DNA of 64,000 nucleotides from Cellulomonas marina (GTDB taxonomy: Bacteria; Actinomycetota; Actinomycetes; Actinomycetales; Cellulomonadaceae): assembly GCF_900111925.1 (NCBI RefSeq), contig NZ_FOKA01000004.1, positions 1 through 64,000 of the forward strand, written 5' to 3'. Below are positions 35,809 to 43,916 of this stretch, one piece after another (the first letter of the stretch is position 1; the number at the start of each line of letters is the position of its first letter). The notes below the pieces were generated by a model. That model was not told where the DNA came from, ran no database searches, and saw nothing but the letters and a program-made list of their open reading frames with translations. Made by a program: the position numbers and the translations under genes.

Positions 35809-36875
35809 CCCGTCACCTCGTCGCTCCGCCGCCCGGTCAGCACCGCGAGGACCTTGGCCTCGAACCGCTCGGCCGTGGGCAGCACGGGTCGCGGCGCCGG
35901 CAGCGGCTCGGTGAGGGCGCGCGTGATCGCGTCCGCGAGGGCGGCGGCGTCGCCGGGAGGTGCGGTCAGCACCCAGCCAGGGTAGAGGTCGGCGAAGCCC
36001 GCCATGGCCCGGGTGGCGGTCATGACCACCCGGCTGCCGCTGGCCAGCGCCTCCACCAGCGCGGTGGAGCCGTTGAGGCTCGGGTCCTCGACGAGCGGCA
36101 GCACGAGCACGCGGGCGTCGCGGTACAGCGCGAGCACCTCGTCGAGCGGCAGGGCCTCCCCCGTGCCCGGGGACGGCTGGTGCACCGCGACGCGCGGCGA
36201 CGGCTCGACCTCGCACCGCGGACCGGCGACGACGACGAGCGGGAAACCGGCCAGCCGCTGGGCGGCGGCGAGGGTGGCCCAGTCCCGCTTGCTCTTGCCG
36301 ATGGCGAAGACGAAGGGCTCGTCGGGCGCGCCGGACGGGCGCAGGTGGGCCGAGGAGACGTCCGCGTCCACGTGCCCCCACTCCTCGCTCGGCCCCCAGG
36401 GGGCGAGGAACGCATCCTGGCCGGGACGCAGGCCGGGCCGCACCGCGGCGAGGTCGGTGGGGCTGAGGAACACGAGCGCGTCGTGCGCACCGAACACCTG
36501 GCCGAACAGGCCCGGCCGCGACCGCACGGACCCGGGCAGCCCGTGGACGATGGTGACGAGCCGGCGCGGCCGGCCGGTGAGGCGCTTGACCAGCCCCGGC
36601 AGCACGGCGGTCCAGGTGTGGGTCGCATAGACGACGTCCGCCCGGCCCGGCCCCGGCAGGCACGCCGCGAGCGCGCGGAGGTTCGTCGCGAGCGCGCGCA
36701 GGCGGCGGTCCGCGCCGAGCCGTCCCGGCAGGCGCTCGCCGACGAACCGCACGGCGAACTCCGGCCCGACGAGGCGCTGGACGCCGAACAGCAGGTGGCG
36801 CGCGTACCGCCCCTCGTGGAAGCGCGGCACGTTGTCGCGCAGGTTGTACTCGTTGGCGACGGCGACCTTGATCAC
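35805..36875 (-). CDS. GT4-like glycosyltransferase
   Basis: A GT-B transferase of 356 residues. The N-terminal domain begins KVAVANEYNLRDNVPRFHEG; the C-terminal donor-site domain has FVFAIGKSKRDWATL, then EDPSLNGSTALVEALASGSRVV, where E in LVEAL is the typical EX7E-like position. GTG 36875 overlaps the upstream stop (GTGA) and has GGAGGGGG before it. It uses an unknown nucleotide sugar, building the lipid-linked repeat unit at the inner membrane face. Confidence 0.87.
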   Translation of the reverse strand: MIKVAVANEYNLRDNVPRFHEGRYARHLLFGVQRLVGPEFAVRFVGERLPGRLGADRRLRALATNLRALAACLPGPGRADVVYATHTWTAVLPGLVKRLTGRPRRLVTIVHGLPGSVRSRPGLFGQVFGAHDALVFLSPTDLAAVRPGLRPGQDAFLAPWGPSEEWGHVDADVSSAHLRPSGAPDEPFVFAIGKSKRDWATLAAAQRLAGFPLVVVAGPRCEVEPSPRVAVHQPSPGTGEALPLDEVLALYRDARVLVLPLVEDPSLNGSTALVEALASGSRVVMTATRAMAGFADLYPGWVLTAPPGDAAALADAITRALTEPLPAPRPVLPTAERFEAKVLAVLTGRRSDEVTG

Positions 36876-38008
36876 GCGACCCCCTCCGCCCGCCCGGCGA
36901 CGATCGCGTCGCGCATCGGCCGCAGCGTCGCCTCCCAGGACCACGACTCCTGCACGGCCGCACGGCCCTCACGGCCCAGGCGGGCCAGCTCGGCCGGGTC
37001 GGCCAGCAGGTCCGCGACGGCCCGGGCGAAGGCGGCGGGCTCGTCGGCGATGACGACCCCGCGGCCCCACAGGTCCTCCATGCCCTCGGCCCCGAGGGAC
37101 GTGCTGACCACGGGCCGGCCGTGCGCGAGCGCCTCGACGATCTTCAGGCGCGAGCCGCCGCCGGTGAGCAGCGGGCAGATCGCCAGCGCAGCCTCGGAGT
37201 AGACGGGCGCGACGGCGGGCACGTCCCCGGCCACGCGCACGCCCGTCACGTCCAGCGACGTCAGCTCCGGGCCGGGCGACCGGCCCGCGACCGTCACCGT
37301 GACCGCCGGGTCCGCCGCGCGCAGCGCCGGCCACACCTGCCGGGTGAACCACAGCACGCCCTCGACGTTGGGCTCCCAGTCCAGGGAGCCGACGAAGGCC
37401 AGGCCGTGCCCGGTCGGCGGCGTCACGTCGGCCGGCAGGGTCGTGCCGTTGGGGGCGACGACGGCCGGCACCCCGAGGGTCGCCAGGCGCTGCCGGTCGT
37501 TCTCGGAGACGCAGGTGATGACGGGGACGCCGGCCAGCGACCGCTCCCAGGCGCGCATGCGCACGACCTCGGCGGCCAGGAGGCGGCGCTGGACGGCCCC
37601 GCGGCGCGCCGCCCGCTGGGCCAGCAGGTCGCTCTCGACGTTGTGCAGGTCGAGGGAGTCGATCCGGGCGGGCGAGGGCGCGGCCACCGCCATGTGCGGG
37701 AAGCCGACGTGCAGGTGCGCGCCCGGCAGCAGCAGCGACGTGATGCGCTTGGCCATGGCGGCCGAGTACCAGCGGCCGATCACCAGGGAGCGCGCCGCGA
37801 GCACGCCGCGGGCGTCGTCGGAGCCCTCGAAGGCGTGCACGGTGACGCCGTCAGGGACGAGCGCCGGGTCCGGCTCGGGGCCGAAGCCGACCACGTGCAC
37901 GTCGTCGAAGACGGTGCGCAGCATCGCCGCGACGCCGGCCTCGCGCAGCGCGCCGCCGCTCGTCGACGGGTAGGGCACGTGCTTGCTCACCAGGACCGCG
38001 CGGTTCAT
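36872..38008 (-). CDS. GT4 family glycosyltransferase
   Basis: A GT-B transferase of 378 residues. N-terminus VLVSKHVPYPSTSGGALRE is the typical acceptor-loop form, SLDLHNVESDLLA the usual NVES motif; the donor domain has LAFVGSLDWEPNVEGVLWF and PLLTGGGSRLKIVEALAHGRPVVST. This set resembles Glycos_transf_1 with the PF13692 form. ATG 38008 overlaps the upstream stop (ATGA) with GGAGGTGG before it. Confidence 0.92.
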   Translation of the reverse strand: MNRAVLVSKHVPYPSTSGGALREAGVAAMLRTVFDDVHVVGFGPEPDPALVPDGVTVHAFEGSDDARGVLAARSLVIGRWYSAAMAKRITSLLLPGAHLHVGFPHMAVAAPSPARIDSLDLHNVESDLLAQRAARRGAVQRRLLAAEVVRMRAWERSLAGVPVITCVSENDRQRLATLGVPAVVAPNGTTLPADVTPPTGHGLAFVGSLDWEPNVEGVLWFTRQVWPALRAADPAVTVTVAGRSPGPELTSLDVTGVRVAGDVPAVAPVYSEAALAICPLLTGGGSRLKIVEALAHGRPVVSTSLGAEGMEDLWGRGVVIADEPAAFARAVADLLADPAELARLGREGRAAVQESWSWEATLRPMRDAIVAGRAEGVA

Positions 38009-39114
38009 CCCGCCACCTCCGCCCACCACTGGCGCGTGACCGTCGCGGGGTCGCAGAGCGCCCCGAGCTCGGCCCGCGCGGCCGCTCCCATGCTCGTCAG
38101 CGCCGCCCGGTCGGCCGCCGCGCGGGCCAGGCCCGCGGCGACCTCGTCCGGGCCGGTGCCGGTGGCCAGCAGGCCGGTCCGGCCGTCGCGCACGTTCTCC
38201 GCCGGTCCTCCGCCGACGACGAGGGACGGCACGCCCAGCAGCGCCGCCTCGACGACGGTCCGGCCGAAGGCCTCCCCGGTGGCGGTACTGACCAGCAGGT
38301 CCGCGCCGGTGAGCTCCGTCAGCACGGCATCGTGCGGGAGGCGCCCGGTGAAGCGCGCGTCGGGCCAGCGCGCGCGCAGGTGGTCCAGGCCCGGCTCGCC
38401 GTTGTGCGGCGCCCCGACGACGGTCAGCTCGACCGGCACGCCGGCCGCCCGCGCCCGGCGCTGCGCCTCGAGGGCCACGTCCACGCGCTTCTCGGGGTCG
38501 AGCCGCCCGACGATGACGGCCCGCAGCGGCGTCGTGCCGTCCGCGACGGTCTCGTCGCCCGTGGTCTCCCCGGCAGCCCCGAGCCCCGCCGGCAGCTCCA
38601 CGGGCCGCGGGACGACCGCGGCCCTCCGATGAGGCCAGCGCCCCACGTGGTCCAGCGCCGTCCGGCTGGTGGCGACCACGCGCGTCGCCGCGAACGCCGC
38701 CGCCGACTGCACCGCCGCGCCCGCGGCGGTGAACGGCCCGTCGTGCAGGTCCAGGACGACGCGCGCCCCGCGCGCCCGCCCGGCGAGCGCGAGCGGCAGG
38801 TGCAGCCACATGGAGAAGCTCACGACCGGGCCCTTCCCCCACAGCGGCTGCCCCGCGAGCGCCGCAGCCGCCCCGAGCAGCGCGGGCCCCGTCCCGGCGG
38901 CCCCGATGCCCTTGCCGATGTCCCCGAGCCGCCGGACGGCGGGGTCCGTGAGCGTGAGCGTCGCGTGCCCGGCGGCGCGGGCCGCGTCGACGAGCTCCCC
39001 CGCCGGGGCGGCCACCCGCGCGGGGACGTCGAGGTGGCCGAGCAGCGTGAGCATGCTCTCCTCCGCCCCCCAGCAGGACGTGCTCAACGAGACGACGGTC
39101 AGCGGGGTGGGCAC
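38005..39114 (-). CDS. GT4 family glycosyltransferase
   Basis: A GT-B transferase of 369 residues: LTVVSLSTSCWGAEESMLTL, the linker DLHDGPFTAAGAAVQS, LRAVIVGRLDPEKRVDVALE at the donor domain start, and STATGEAFGRTVVEAALLGVPSLV near the end. GTG 39114 follows GGAAGGA and starts just before the conserved first strand; an upstream GTG at 39156 overlaps a TAGGGT that looks like a -10, so it is less likely. It is second in the operon. Confidence 0.9.
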   Translation of the reverse strand: MPTPLTVVSLSTSCWGAEESMLTLLGHLDVPARVAAPAGELVDAARAAGHATLTLTDPAVRRLGDIGKGIGAAGTGPALLGAAAALAGQPLWGKGPVVSFSMWLHLPLALAGRARGARVVLDLHDGPFTAAGAAVQSAAAFAATRVVATSRTALDHVGRWPHRRAAVVPRPVELPAGLGAAGETTGDETVADGTTPLRAVIVGRLDPEKRVDVALEAQRRARAAGVPVELTVVGAPHNGEPGLDHLRARWPDARFTGRLPHDAVLTELTGADLLVSTATGEAFGRTVVEAALLGVPSLVVGGGPAENVRDGRTGLLATGTGPDEVAAGLARAAADRAALTSMGAAARAELGALCDPATVTRQWWAEVAG

Positions 39115-39213
39115 CCGGTTCCTTCCGGTGGGGGGCGGGGGGACGGCTCGCGTCACCCTAGCGAGGGCATCCGCGGCCGCGGGCGGGCGCCGGGTGTGAC
39201 GTCCCGTACGCGC

Positions 39214-40332
39214 TCAGCGCGCGATCTTCTCCCACCCGGTGGTGGCCGGGGCGGGGCGTGGGCGCAGCCGGCGGACGAGCGTGGTCCACAGGGCCGCCGG
39301 CGGGACGGCCTGCATGCCCAGCGCCGCGACGGGCGCCGGGAGCGTGGCGTCGGGCGCGAGCCGGCCGGCGTACGCCGCGCCCGCTGCGACGGCGGCCGGC
39401 AGCGCGACGAGCGTCACGGGCGGAGCCACGACCGAGGCCGCGGCGGCGCCGACCCAGAAGCCGGCGGCACCGACCGTCGCCCGGTAGAGCTTGTGCGCGA
39501 CGAACATCCGGCCGGCGGGCCGGGTCACGAGCTCGGGAACGCGGGGCACCATCTCCTCGAGCAGGCCGCGCATGATGCGCAGGCGCCGACCCCACTGCTC
39601 CCGGTTGCCCGCGCTGTCCTCGAGCGTGTGGAGCTCCGGATCGACGAGGACGACGCGGTCGCGCAGCAGGTACTCGACCGCGAGCCAGAGGTCGTCGAGG
39701 ATCGCGCCGGCGGGGGCGGGCAGGAAGTCGGTGCGGCGGGTGGCGATGAACTCGCCCACGACGCTGATGCTGCCGCCGCCGGCGACGAGCTGCTCCTTCG
39801 CGCGCTGCTCGTAGCGCCAGAAGGCGCCCTCCCCGCGACCCCGCTCCTGCTTGTTGGCGGACACCAGGTGCGCGCGGCGCAGGTCGTCGACGACCCGCTG
39901 CGGCCAGTCGGCGGGGCCGACGACGCAGTTCGCGTCGGTGAAGACGAGGACGTCGGCGGTCGAGCGCGCGGCCCCGAGGTTGGCGGCGGCCGGCTTGCCG
40001 GTGCGCCCGGTCTCGACGACCTCGTCCGCCCCCGCCTCGCGCGCCGCGGCGGCGGTGCCCGGGTCGCTCGCGACGACGGTCACCGACGACGGCCCCTCGT
40101 AGCCCTTGAGCGCCTCGTGGAGCGTGCGCACGCACTCCCCCACCGTCGACGCCTCCAGGTAGGCAGGCACGACGACCTCGATCGACGGACGCGCGCCGAG
40201 GTCCGTCAGCGGGGCGGCCGGGGCCGGGGCCGCCAGGCGCCGCTCGAGCGCGGCCGCGAGGGTCGGCATGACCAGACCGGCCAGGAAGGTGGCTCCTCCG
40301 GCGGCCGCGACGACCAGGGCGGGCTTGTGCAT
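39214..40332 (-). CDS. GT2 family glycosyltransferase, membrane-associated
   Basis: A 372-residue transferase with an N-terminal helix (about 5-28), a GT-A domain (VVVPAYLEASTVGECVRTL, the DXD-like VFTDANCVVG, FIATRRTDFLPAPAGAILDD) and two or three C-terminal helices (about 285-350). This Cps/BcsA-like layout suggests the active site lies against the membrane. It is first in the five-gene operon; ATG 40332 has a weak ribosome-binding site (GCGAGG). Confidence 0.9.
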   Translation of the reverse strand: MHKPALVVAAAGGATFLAGLVMPTLAAALERRLAAPAPAAPLTDLGARPSIEVVVPAYLEASTVGECVRTLHEALKGYEGPSSVTVVASDPGTAAAAREAGADEVVETGRTGKPAAANLGAARSTADVLVFTDANCVVGPADWPQRVVDDLRRAHLVSANKQERGRGEGAFWRYEQRAKEQLVAGGGSISVVGEFIATRRTDFLPAPAGAILDDLWLAVEYLLRDRVVLVDPELHTLEDSAGNREQWGRRLRIMRGLLEEMVPRVPELVTRPAGRMFVAHKLYRATVGAAGFWVGAAAASVVAPPVTLVALPAAVAAGAAYAGRLAPDATLPAPVAALGMQAVPPAALWTTLVRRLRPRPAPATTGWEKIAR

Positions 40333-40688
40333 CGGGACCTCGCACGGCTCGGGGGACGGGGTGGGGGACGCCCGAACCTACCCGGACCTCGCATCGGGCC
40401 GTGCCCACGATGCGGTCACCTCGCGGGCGCCGCCGGCCGGCCGGGAGCGCCCGGCGCCGGGGACCGCGTCGCGTGCCACGGCTCCGACCAGGGGTGGGAC
40501 GCCTCGCGCGCGTGGTCGTCATCGTCCCGGACCTCATGAGCTGTGCGCCTCATGGCCTTCCTCACACCCGGCCGGGCTCAGGACGACCGCGAATTCACCC
40601 GTACCCAGGTTGACAGGCTCGACATCGGAGGTCGGGCCCGACGCCCGCCGGCCCGCAGGGATACCGGCAGGCACGAGGAGAACCCGCC
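40333..40688. promoter_or_regulatory. divergent promoter region of the glycosyltransferase operon and GH26-like gene 3
   Basis: The 356-bp region carries TTCACCCGTAC at 40594-40604, identical to the 11-mer upstream of GH26-like gene 2, and 10 bp later a consensus TTGACA (40610-40615) with no clear -10 at 17 bp. Gene 3 starts 85 bp beyond the 11-mer. A GAGGAG ribosome-binding site precedes ATG 40689. I see no ORF. Confidence 0.5.
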
Positions 40689-42041
40689 ATGCAGACCCTC
40701 CCGAGCACGAGGCTCCGGGCGGCCCTGACCAGGCTCGCGCCCCCCGTCGCCCTCACCATCGCCCTCGCGGCCGGCCTCACCGGGGTCGTCACCGGCCCCG
40801 CCGCCGTCACCGCCGAGGCGGCCTCCACCCCCGTGCTGTCGGGTGCGTACCGCGGCTCCGGCGTCCCGGACCTCGTCCAGCAGTTCGGCACCTGGCGCGG
40901 GCGCCCAGCCGGCGTCGTCACCGACTTCGTCGACGGCTCGAGCTGGGAGGCGATGGAGAACGCGAGCTGGGTGGCCGGCAAGTACAAGGGCCTGAACCTG
41001 CCCGTGGCGCTCGGCGTCCCGATGCTGCCCGCCACCGGCGGCACCCTGCAGCAGGGCGCGACCGGCGCCTTCGACGGCCACTTCGCCGCGCTGGGCCGCT
41101 CGCTCGTCGCCAACGGCGCCGAGGACGCGATCCTGCGCGTGGGCTGGGAGATGAACGGCACGTGGTTCCGCTGGTCCGCCGTGCCGGACCCGGCCGCGTA
41201 CCGCAACTACTGGATCAAGATCGTCAAGGCCATGCGCGCCGTGCCCGGCCAGGCGTTCCGGTTCGAGTGGGCGCCGCAGCCCGGCGCCGGCACGAAGGGC
41301 TTCGACAAGACGCTGGCCTACCCCGGTGACGCGTACGTCGACGTCATCGGCATGAGCCTCTACGACCAGAGCTGGGGCGTGACCTCCGCCCAGCACGTCG
41401 AGCGCTGGAACGGCATGGTCACCATGGCCGGCGGCCTGCAGTGGAGCGTCGACTTCGCCGCCGCGCACGGCAAGCGCAACAGCCTGCCCGAGTGGGGCCT
41501 GAGCAAGCGCTGCGACGGCCGCGGCGGCAACGACAACCCCTACTTCGTCGCCAAGGTCTCGGAGTGGGTCAACACCCACGACTACCTGTACGAGAGCTAC
41601 TTCGACAAGGACATGGGCTCCTGCGAGGTGCACAAGCTCGTGACGGGTCCGTTCACGGCGGCCAAGGCCGAGTACATCAAGCACTTCGGCCCGACCCACC
41701 CGGTCTACCCCAGCCCCGACGCGTCGGTGGTCAAGGTCTCGACGAAGGCCGACCGCTCCGGTGCCGTCGCCCTGTCGGGCCGCACGGTCACGGGCAAGGT
41801 CTACGTCTTCGCCCAGCCGACGTTCGCCACGACGAAGGTCCGCTTCTACCTCGACGACCTCATGGGCGTCCGCACCCCGCTCCAGGTCGAGGGCCAGGCG
41901 CCGTACGACCTGCGGGGCGGCACGGCGACGGCCGCGACGGCCTGGGACGTGACGGCGCTGCCGGCCGGCCCGCACACGATGACCGTCGTCTTCGAGACGA
42001 GCACGGGCACGCGCAGCGTGGCGGTCGCCTTCAGGCGCTGA
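40689..42041 (+). CDS. secreted GH26-like glycoside hydrolase 3
   Basis: A 450-residue secreted enzyme: signal peptide of about 45 residues (LTIALAAGLTGVVTG, cleavage near AEAAS), catalytic domain with acid/base Glu154 in LRVGWEMNGTW and nucleophile Glu268 in SLPEWGL, the Cys pair in KRCDGRGG and GSCEVHK, and the C-terminal module with VYVFAQPTF, VRFYLDDL and LPAGPHTMTVVFET. It has the shortest linker of the four copies. Product could trim or release the polysaccharide made by the flanking operon. A strong hairpin follows. Confidence 0.88.
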   Translation: MQTLPSTRLRAALTRLAPPVALTIALAAGLTGVVTGPAAVTAEAASTPVLSGAYRGSGVPDLVQQFGTWRGRPAGVVTDFVDGSSWEAMENASWVAGKYKGLNLPVALGVPMLPATGGTLQQGATGAFDGHFAALGRSLVANGAEDAILRVGWEMNGTWFRWSAVPDPAAYRNYWIKIVKAMRAVPGQAFRFEWAPQPGAGTKGFDKTLAYPGDAYVDVIGMSLYDQSWGVTSAQHVERWNGMVTMAGGLQWSVDFAAAHGKRNSLPEWGLSKRCDGRGGNDNPYFVAKVSEWVNTHDYLYESYFDKDMGSCEVHKLVTGPFTAAKAEYIKHFGPTHPVYPSPDASVVKVSTKADRSGAVALSGRTVTGKVYVFAQPTFATTKVRFYLDDLMGVRTPLQVEGQAPYDLRGGTATAATAWDVTALPAGPHTMTVVFETSTGTRSVAVAFRR

Positions 42042-42079
42042 CCGAGGGCCGGGCCCGCCCGGCACGGAGCGCCCGCCCG

Positions 42080-42127
42080 ACGACGACGGCGCCGGTCCCC
42101 CGCAGCGGGGGCCGGCGCCGTCGTCGT
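42080..42127. terminator. bidirectional terminator between GH26-like gene 3 and the flippase
   Basis: ACGACGACGGCGCCGG (42080-42095) pairs with 42112-42127; the interior adds CCCCC/GGGGG with one bulged T. It sits between converging genes and would end both transcripts. Confidence 0.85.
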
Positions 42128-42132
42128 GCGCG

Positions 42133-43755
42133 TCAGACGTCGGTCTGCTTGCGGACCATCTGGGTGCCGATGCTCGTCACCGCGCGGAAGGTGCGCGGGA
42201 AGAGGAACCGCACGAGGGCGGCGTAGAACGCGAGGGCGGCGAGCGTCACGCCGAGGACCGGCAGGAGGCCGTGCGCCTCGTCGCCGGAGGGGCGGAAGGG
42301 CAGGTACGCCAGCCACCACAGCCCCACGGCCAGCAGCGTGCACACCACGGGCGGCACGAGCTTGGTCACGTACGGCCCGAGCCCCAGGCCCGTCGACCGC
42401 CGCAGCACCTGCGCCACGTTGGGCAGCCAGGTGAGGTAGGTGACGATCGCGACCGAGGCGGCGACGCCGACGATCCCGGCGACCTGCAGGCCGACGACCA
42501 TCCCGGCGATGCCGAGCGTCACGTTGATGAGCGTCCAGCGCAGCACCAGGCCGGCGTGCCCGCGGGCGGTGGCCAGCGCGGGCAGCAGCATCCGGACGAT
42601 CATGGGCGCGCCGGCCAGCGCCAGGAGCTGCAGCGGCACCACGGCCCCGTCCCACTCCGTCCCGAAGCCCACCTCGACGCCCGCCTCGGCGGCGATCACC
42701 ATGAGGCCGAACAGCGGGAACGCGACGACGGCGACGGCCTGCGTGGCGACGAGGAGCCAGGAGGCGGTGCGCTCGTCGTCGTCCTGCAGCCGGGAGAAGA
42801 TCGGCAGGGCCACGCCGTTGACCACGGAGCCGATCATCTGCAGCGGCATGCGCAGCAGCCGGTAGGACAGCGCGTAGAACGCGAGCTGCGTGGGGTTGAG
42901 GAACCGGCCGATGAGGATGTTGTCCGCGTTGCCGCCCACGTAGAGCAGCAGGTTCGACGCCAGCATCTTGCTGGAGAAGCCGGCCATGGAGCGCAACGAG
43001 GCCCAGGAGGCGGCCCAGCTCACGGAGCGGAACATCACCAGCAGCGAGACGAGGATGACGAGGTCGTTGACCAGCGTCTGCACCACCAGCGCCCAGTACT
43101 CCGCGCCGAGCAGCGCGGCGACGATGCCCGCCACCCCGCCGCCGATCACGGCGCCGGTCTGGATGAGCGCGAACTGCCGGAAGCGCAGGTAGCGGCGGAC
43201 CAGGTTCTCGCGGACCAGCGTCAGGCCGCGGATCAGCAGCGTGATCGACAGCACCTGCAGCACGCCCTCGAGCTCCGGGGTGCTGAAGAAGTCGGCCATC
43301 GCCGGGGCCAGGAGGATCGTCGCCACGCACAGCAGCGCGCCCATCGCCAGGTTGAGCCAGGCCACCGAGCCGATGTCCTTGGGGCCCAGCTCCTTGCGCT
43401 GCACGAGCGCGAGCCCGAACCCCTGGTCGAGCACGACGACGGCGAAGGTCGTGTAGAGCGTCGCCAGCGACACGATGCCGAAGTTCTCCGGCCCGATGAG
43501 GCGGGCCAGCGCGAAGGTGAAGACGAGACGGCCGACGAGCGAGGCCAGCGTCGACAGGAAGTTCCACTTCACGCCGCTGATGGCGGAGGTCTTGAGCCGG
43601 GCGGCGTTGGCGGCGCCGTCGGCCGCGGCCGTTGCCGGCCCGGCCGCCCCGGGGTCGGCACCCGGGCTCGCGTCGGTGGTCACGTCCGCGGCGGGATCAC
43701 TCTGCCCGGGTCGGGCCGCGGCCGCGTCGGATGCGCCGGGAGGGGGGGTGGGCAT
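42133..43755 (-). CDS. Wzx-type polysaccharide flippase, set 1
   Basis: Moves the lipid-linked repeat unit across the membrane. A MOP-superfamily protein of 540 residues with about 14 helices, after a 50-residue Ala/Asp/Pro-rich cytosolic leader; SGVKWNFLSTLASLVGRLVF and ARLIGPENFGIVSLATLY are the typical polysaccharide-exporter start. ATG 43755 lies six bases after TACCCT (43767-43762), a leaderless arrangement. Functional partners: the polymerase and chain-length genes at 45674-47613, same strand. Confidence 0.93.
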   Translation of the reverse strand: MPTPPPGASDAAAARPGQSDPAADVTTDASPGADPGAAGPATAAADGAANAARLKTSAISGVKWNFLSTLASLVGRLVFTFALARLIGPENFGIVSLATLYTTFAVVVLDQGFGLALVQRKELGPKDIGSVAWLNLAMGALLCVATILLAPAMADFFSTPELEGVLQVLSITLLIRGLTLVRENLVRRYLRFRQFALIQTGAVIGGGVAGIVAALLGAEYWALVVQTLVNDLVILVSLLVMFRSVSWAASWASLRSMAGFSSKMLASNLLLYVGGNADNILIGRFLNPTQLAFYALSYRLLRMPLQMIGSVVNGVALPIFSRLQDDDERTASWLLVATQAVAVVAFPLFGLMVIAAEAGVEVGFGTEWDGAVVPLQLLALAGAPMIVRMLLPALATARGHAGLVLRWTLINVTLGIAGMVVGLQVAGIVGVAASVAIVTYLTWLPNVAQVLRRSTGLGLGPYVTKLVPPVVCTLLAVGLWWLAYLPFRPSGDEAHGLLPVLGVTLAALAFYAALVRFLFPRTFRAVTSIGTQMVRKQTDV

Positions 43756-43856
43756 GCAGGCAGGGTACGTGCGCGGTGTCGGCGGGCCGAGGGGCGGCTG
43801 CGCAGGTCACGCTGTGACGCTCGCCTCCCGGGCCGCTGACCTGCGCCTCCGCCGAC

Positions 43857-43898
43857 GACGACGGCGCCCGCCCCGGTGCGGGGACGGGCGCCGTCGTC
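43857..43898. terminator. terminator downstream of GH26-like gene 4
   Basis: GACGACGGCGCCCG (43857-43870) pairs exactly with 43885-43898; the intervening CCCCGGTGCGGGGA adds an inner CCCC/GGGG helix. It lies 18 bp beyond the minus-strand stop of hydrolase 4 and 100 bp upstream of the flippase start. Confidence 0.83.
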
Positions 43899-43916
43899 AT
43901 CGGGCGGTCGCGGGGG

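Noticed and set aside
40610..40615. consensus TTGACA as -35 of hydrolase 3
   Set aside because: No acceptable -10 lies 16-19 bp downstream; kept only as a note in the region entry.
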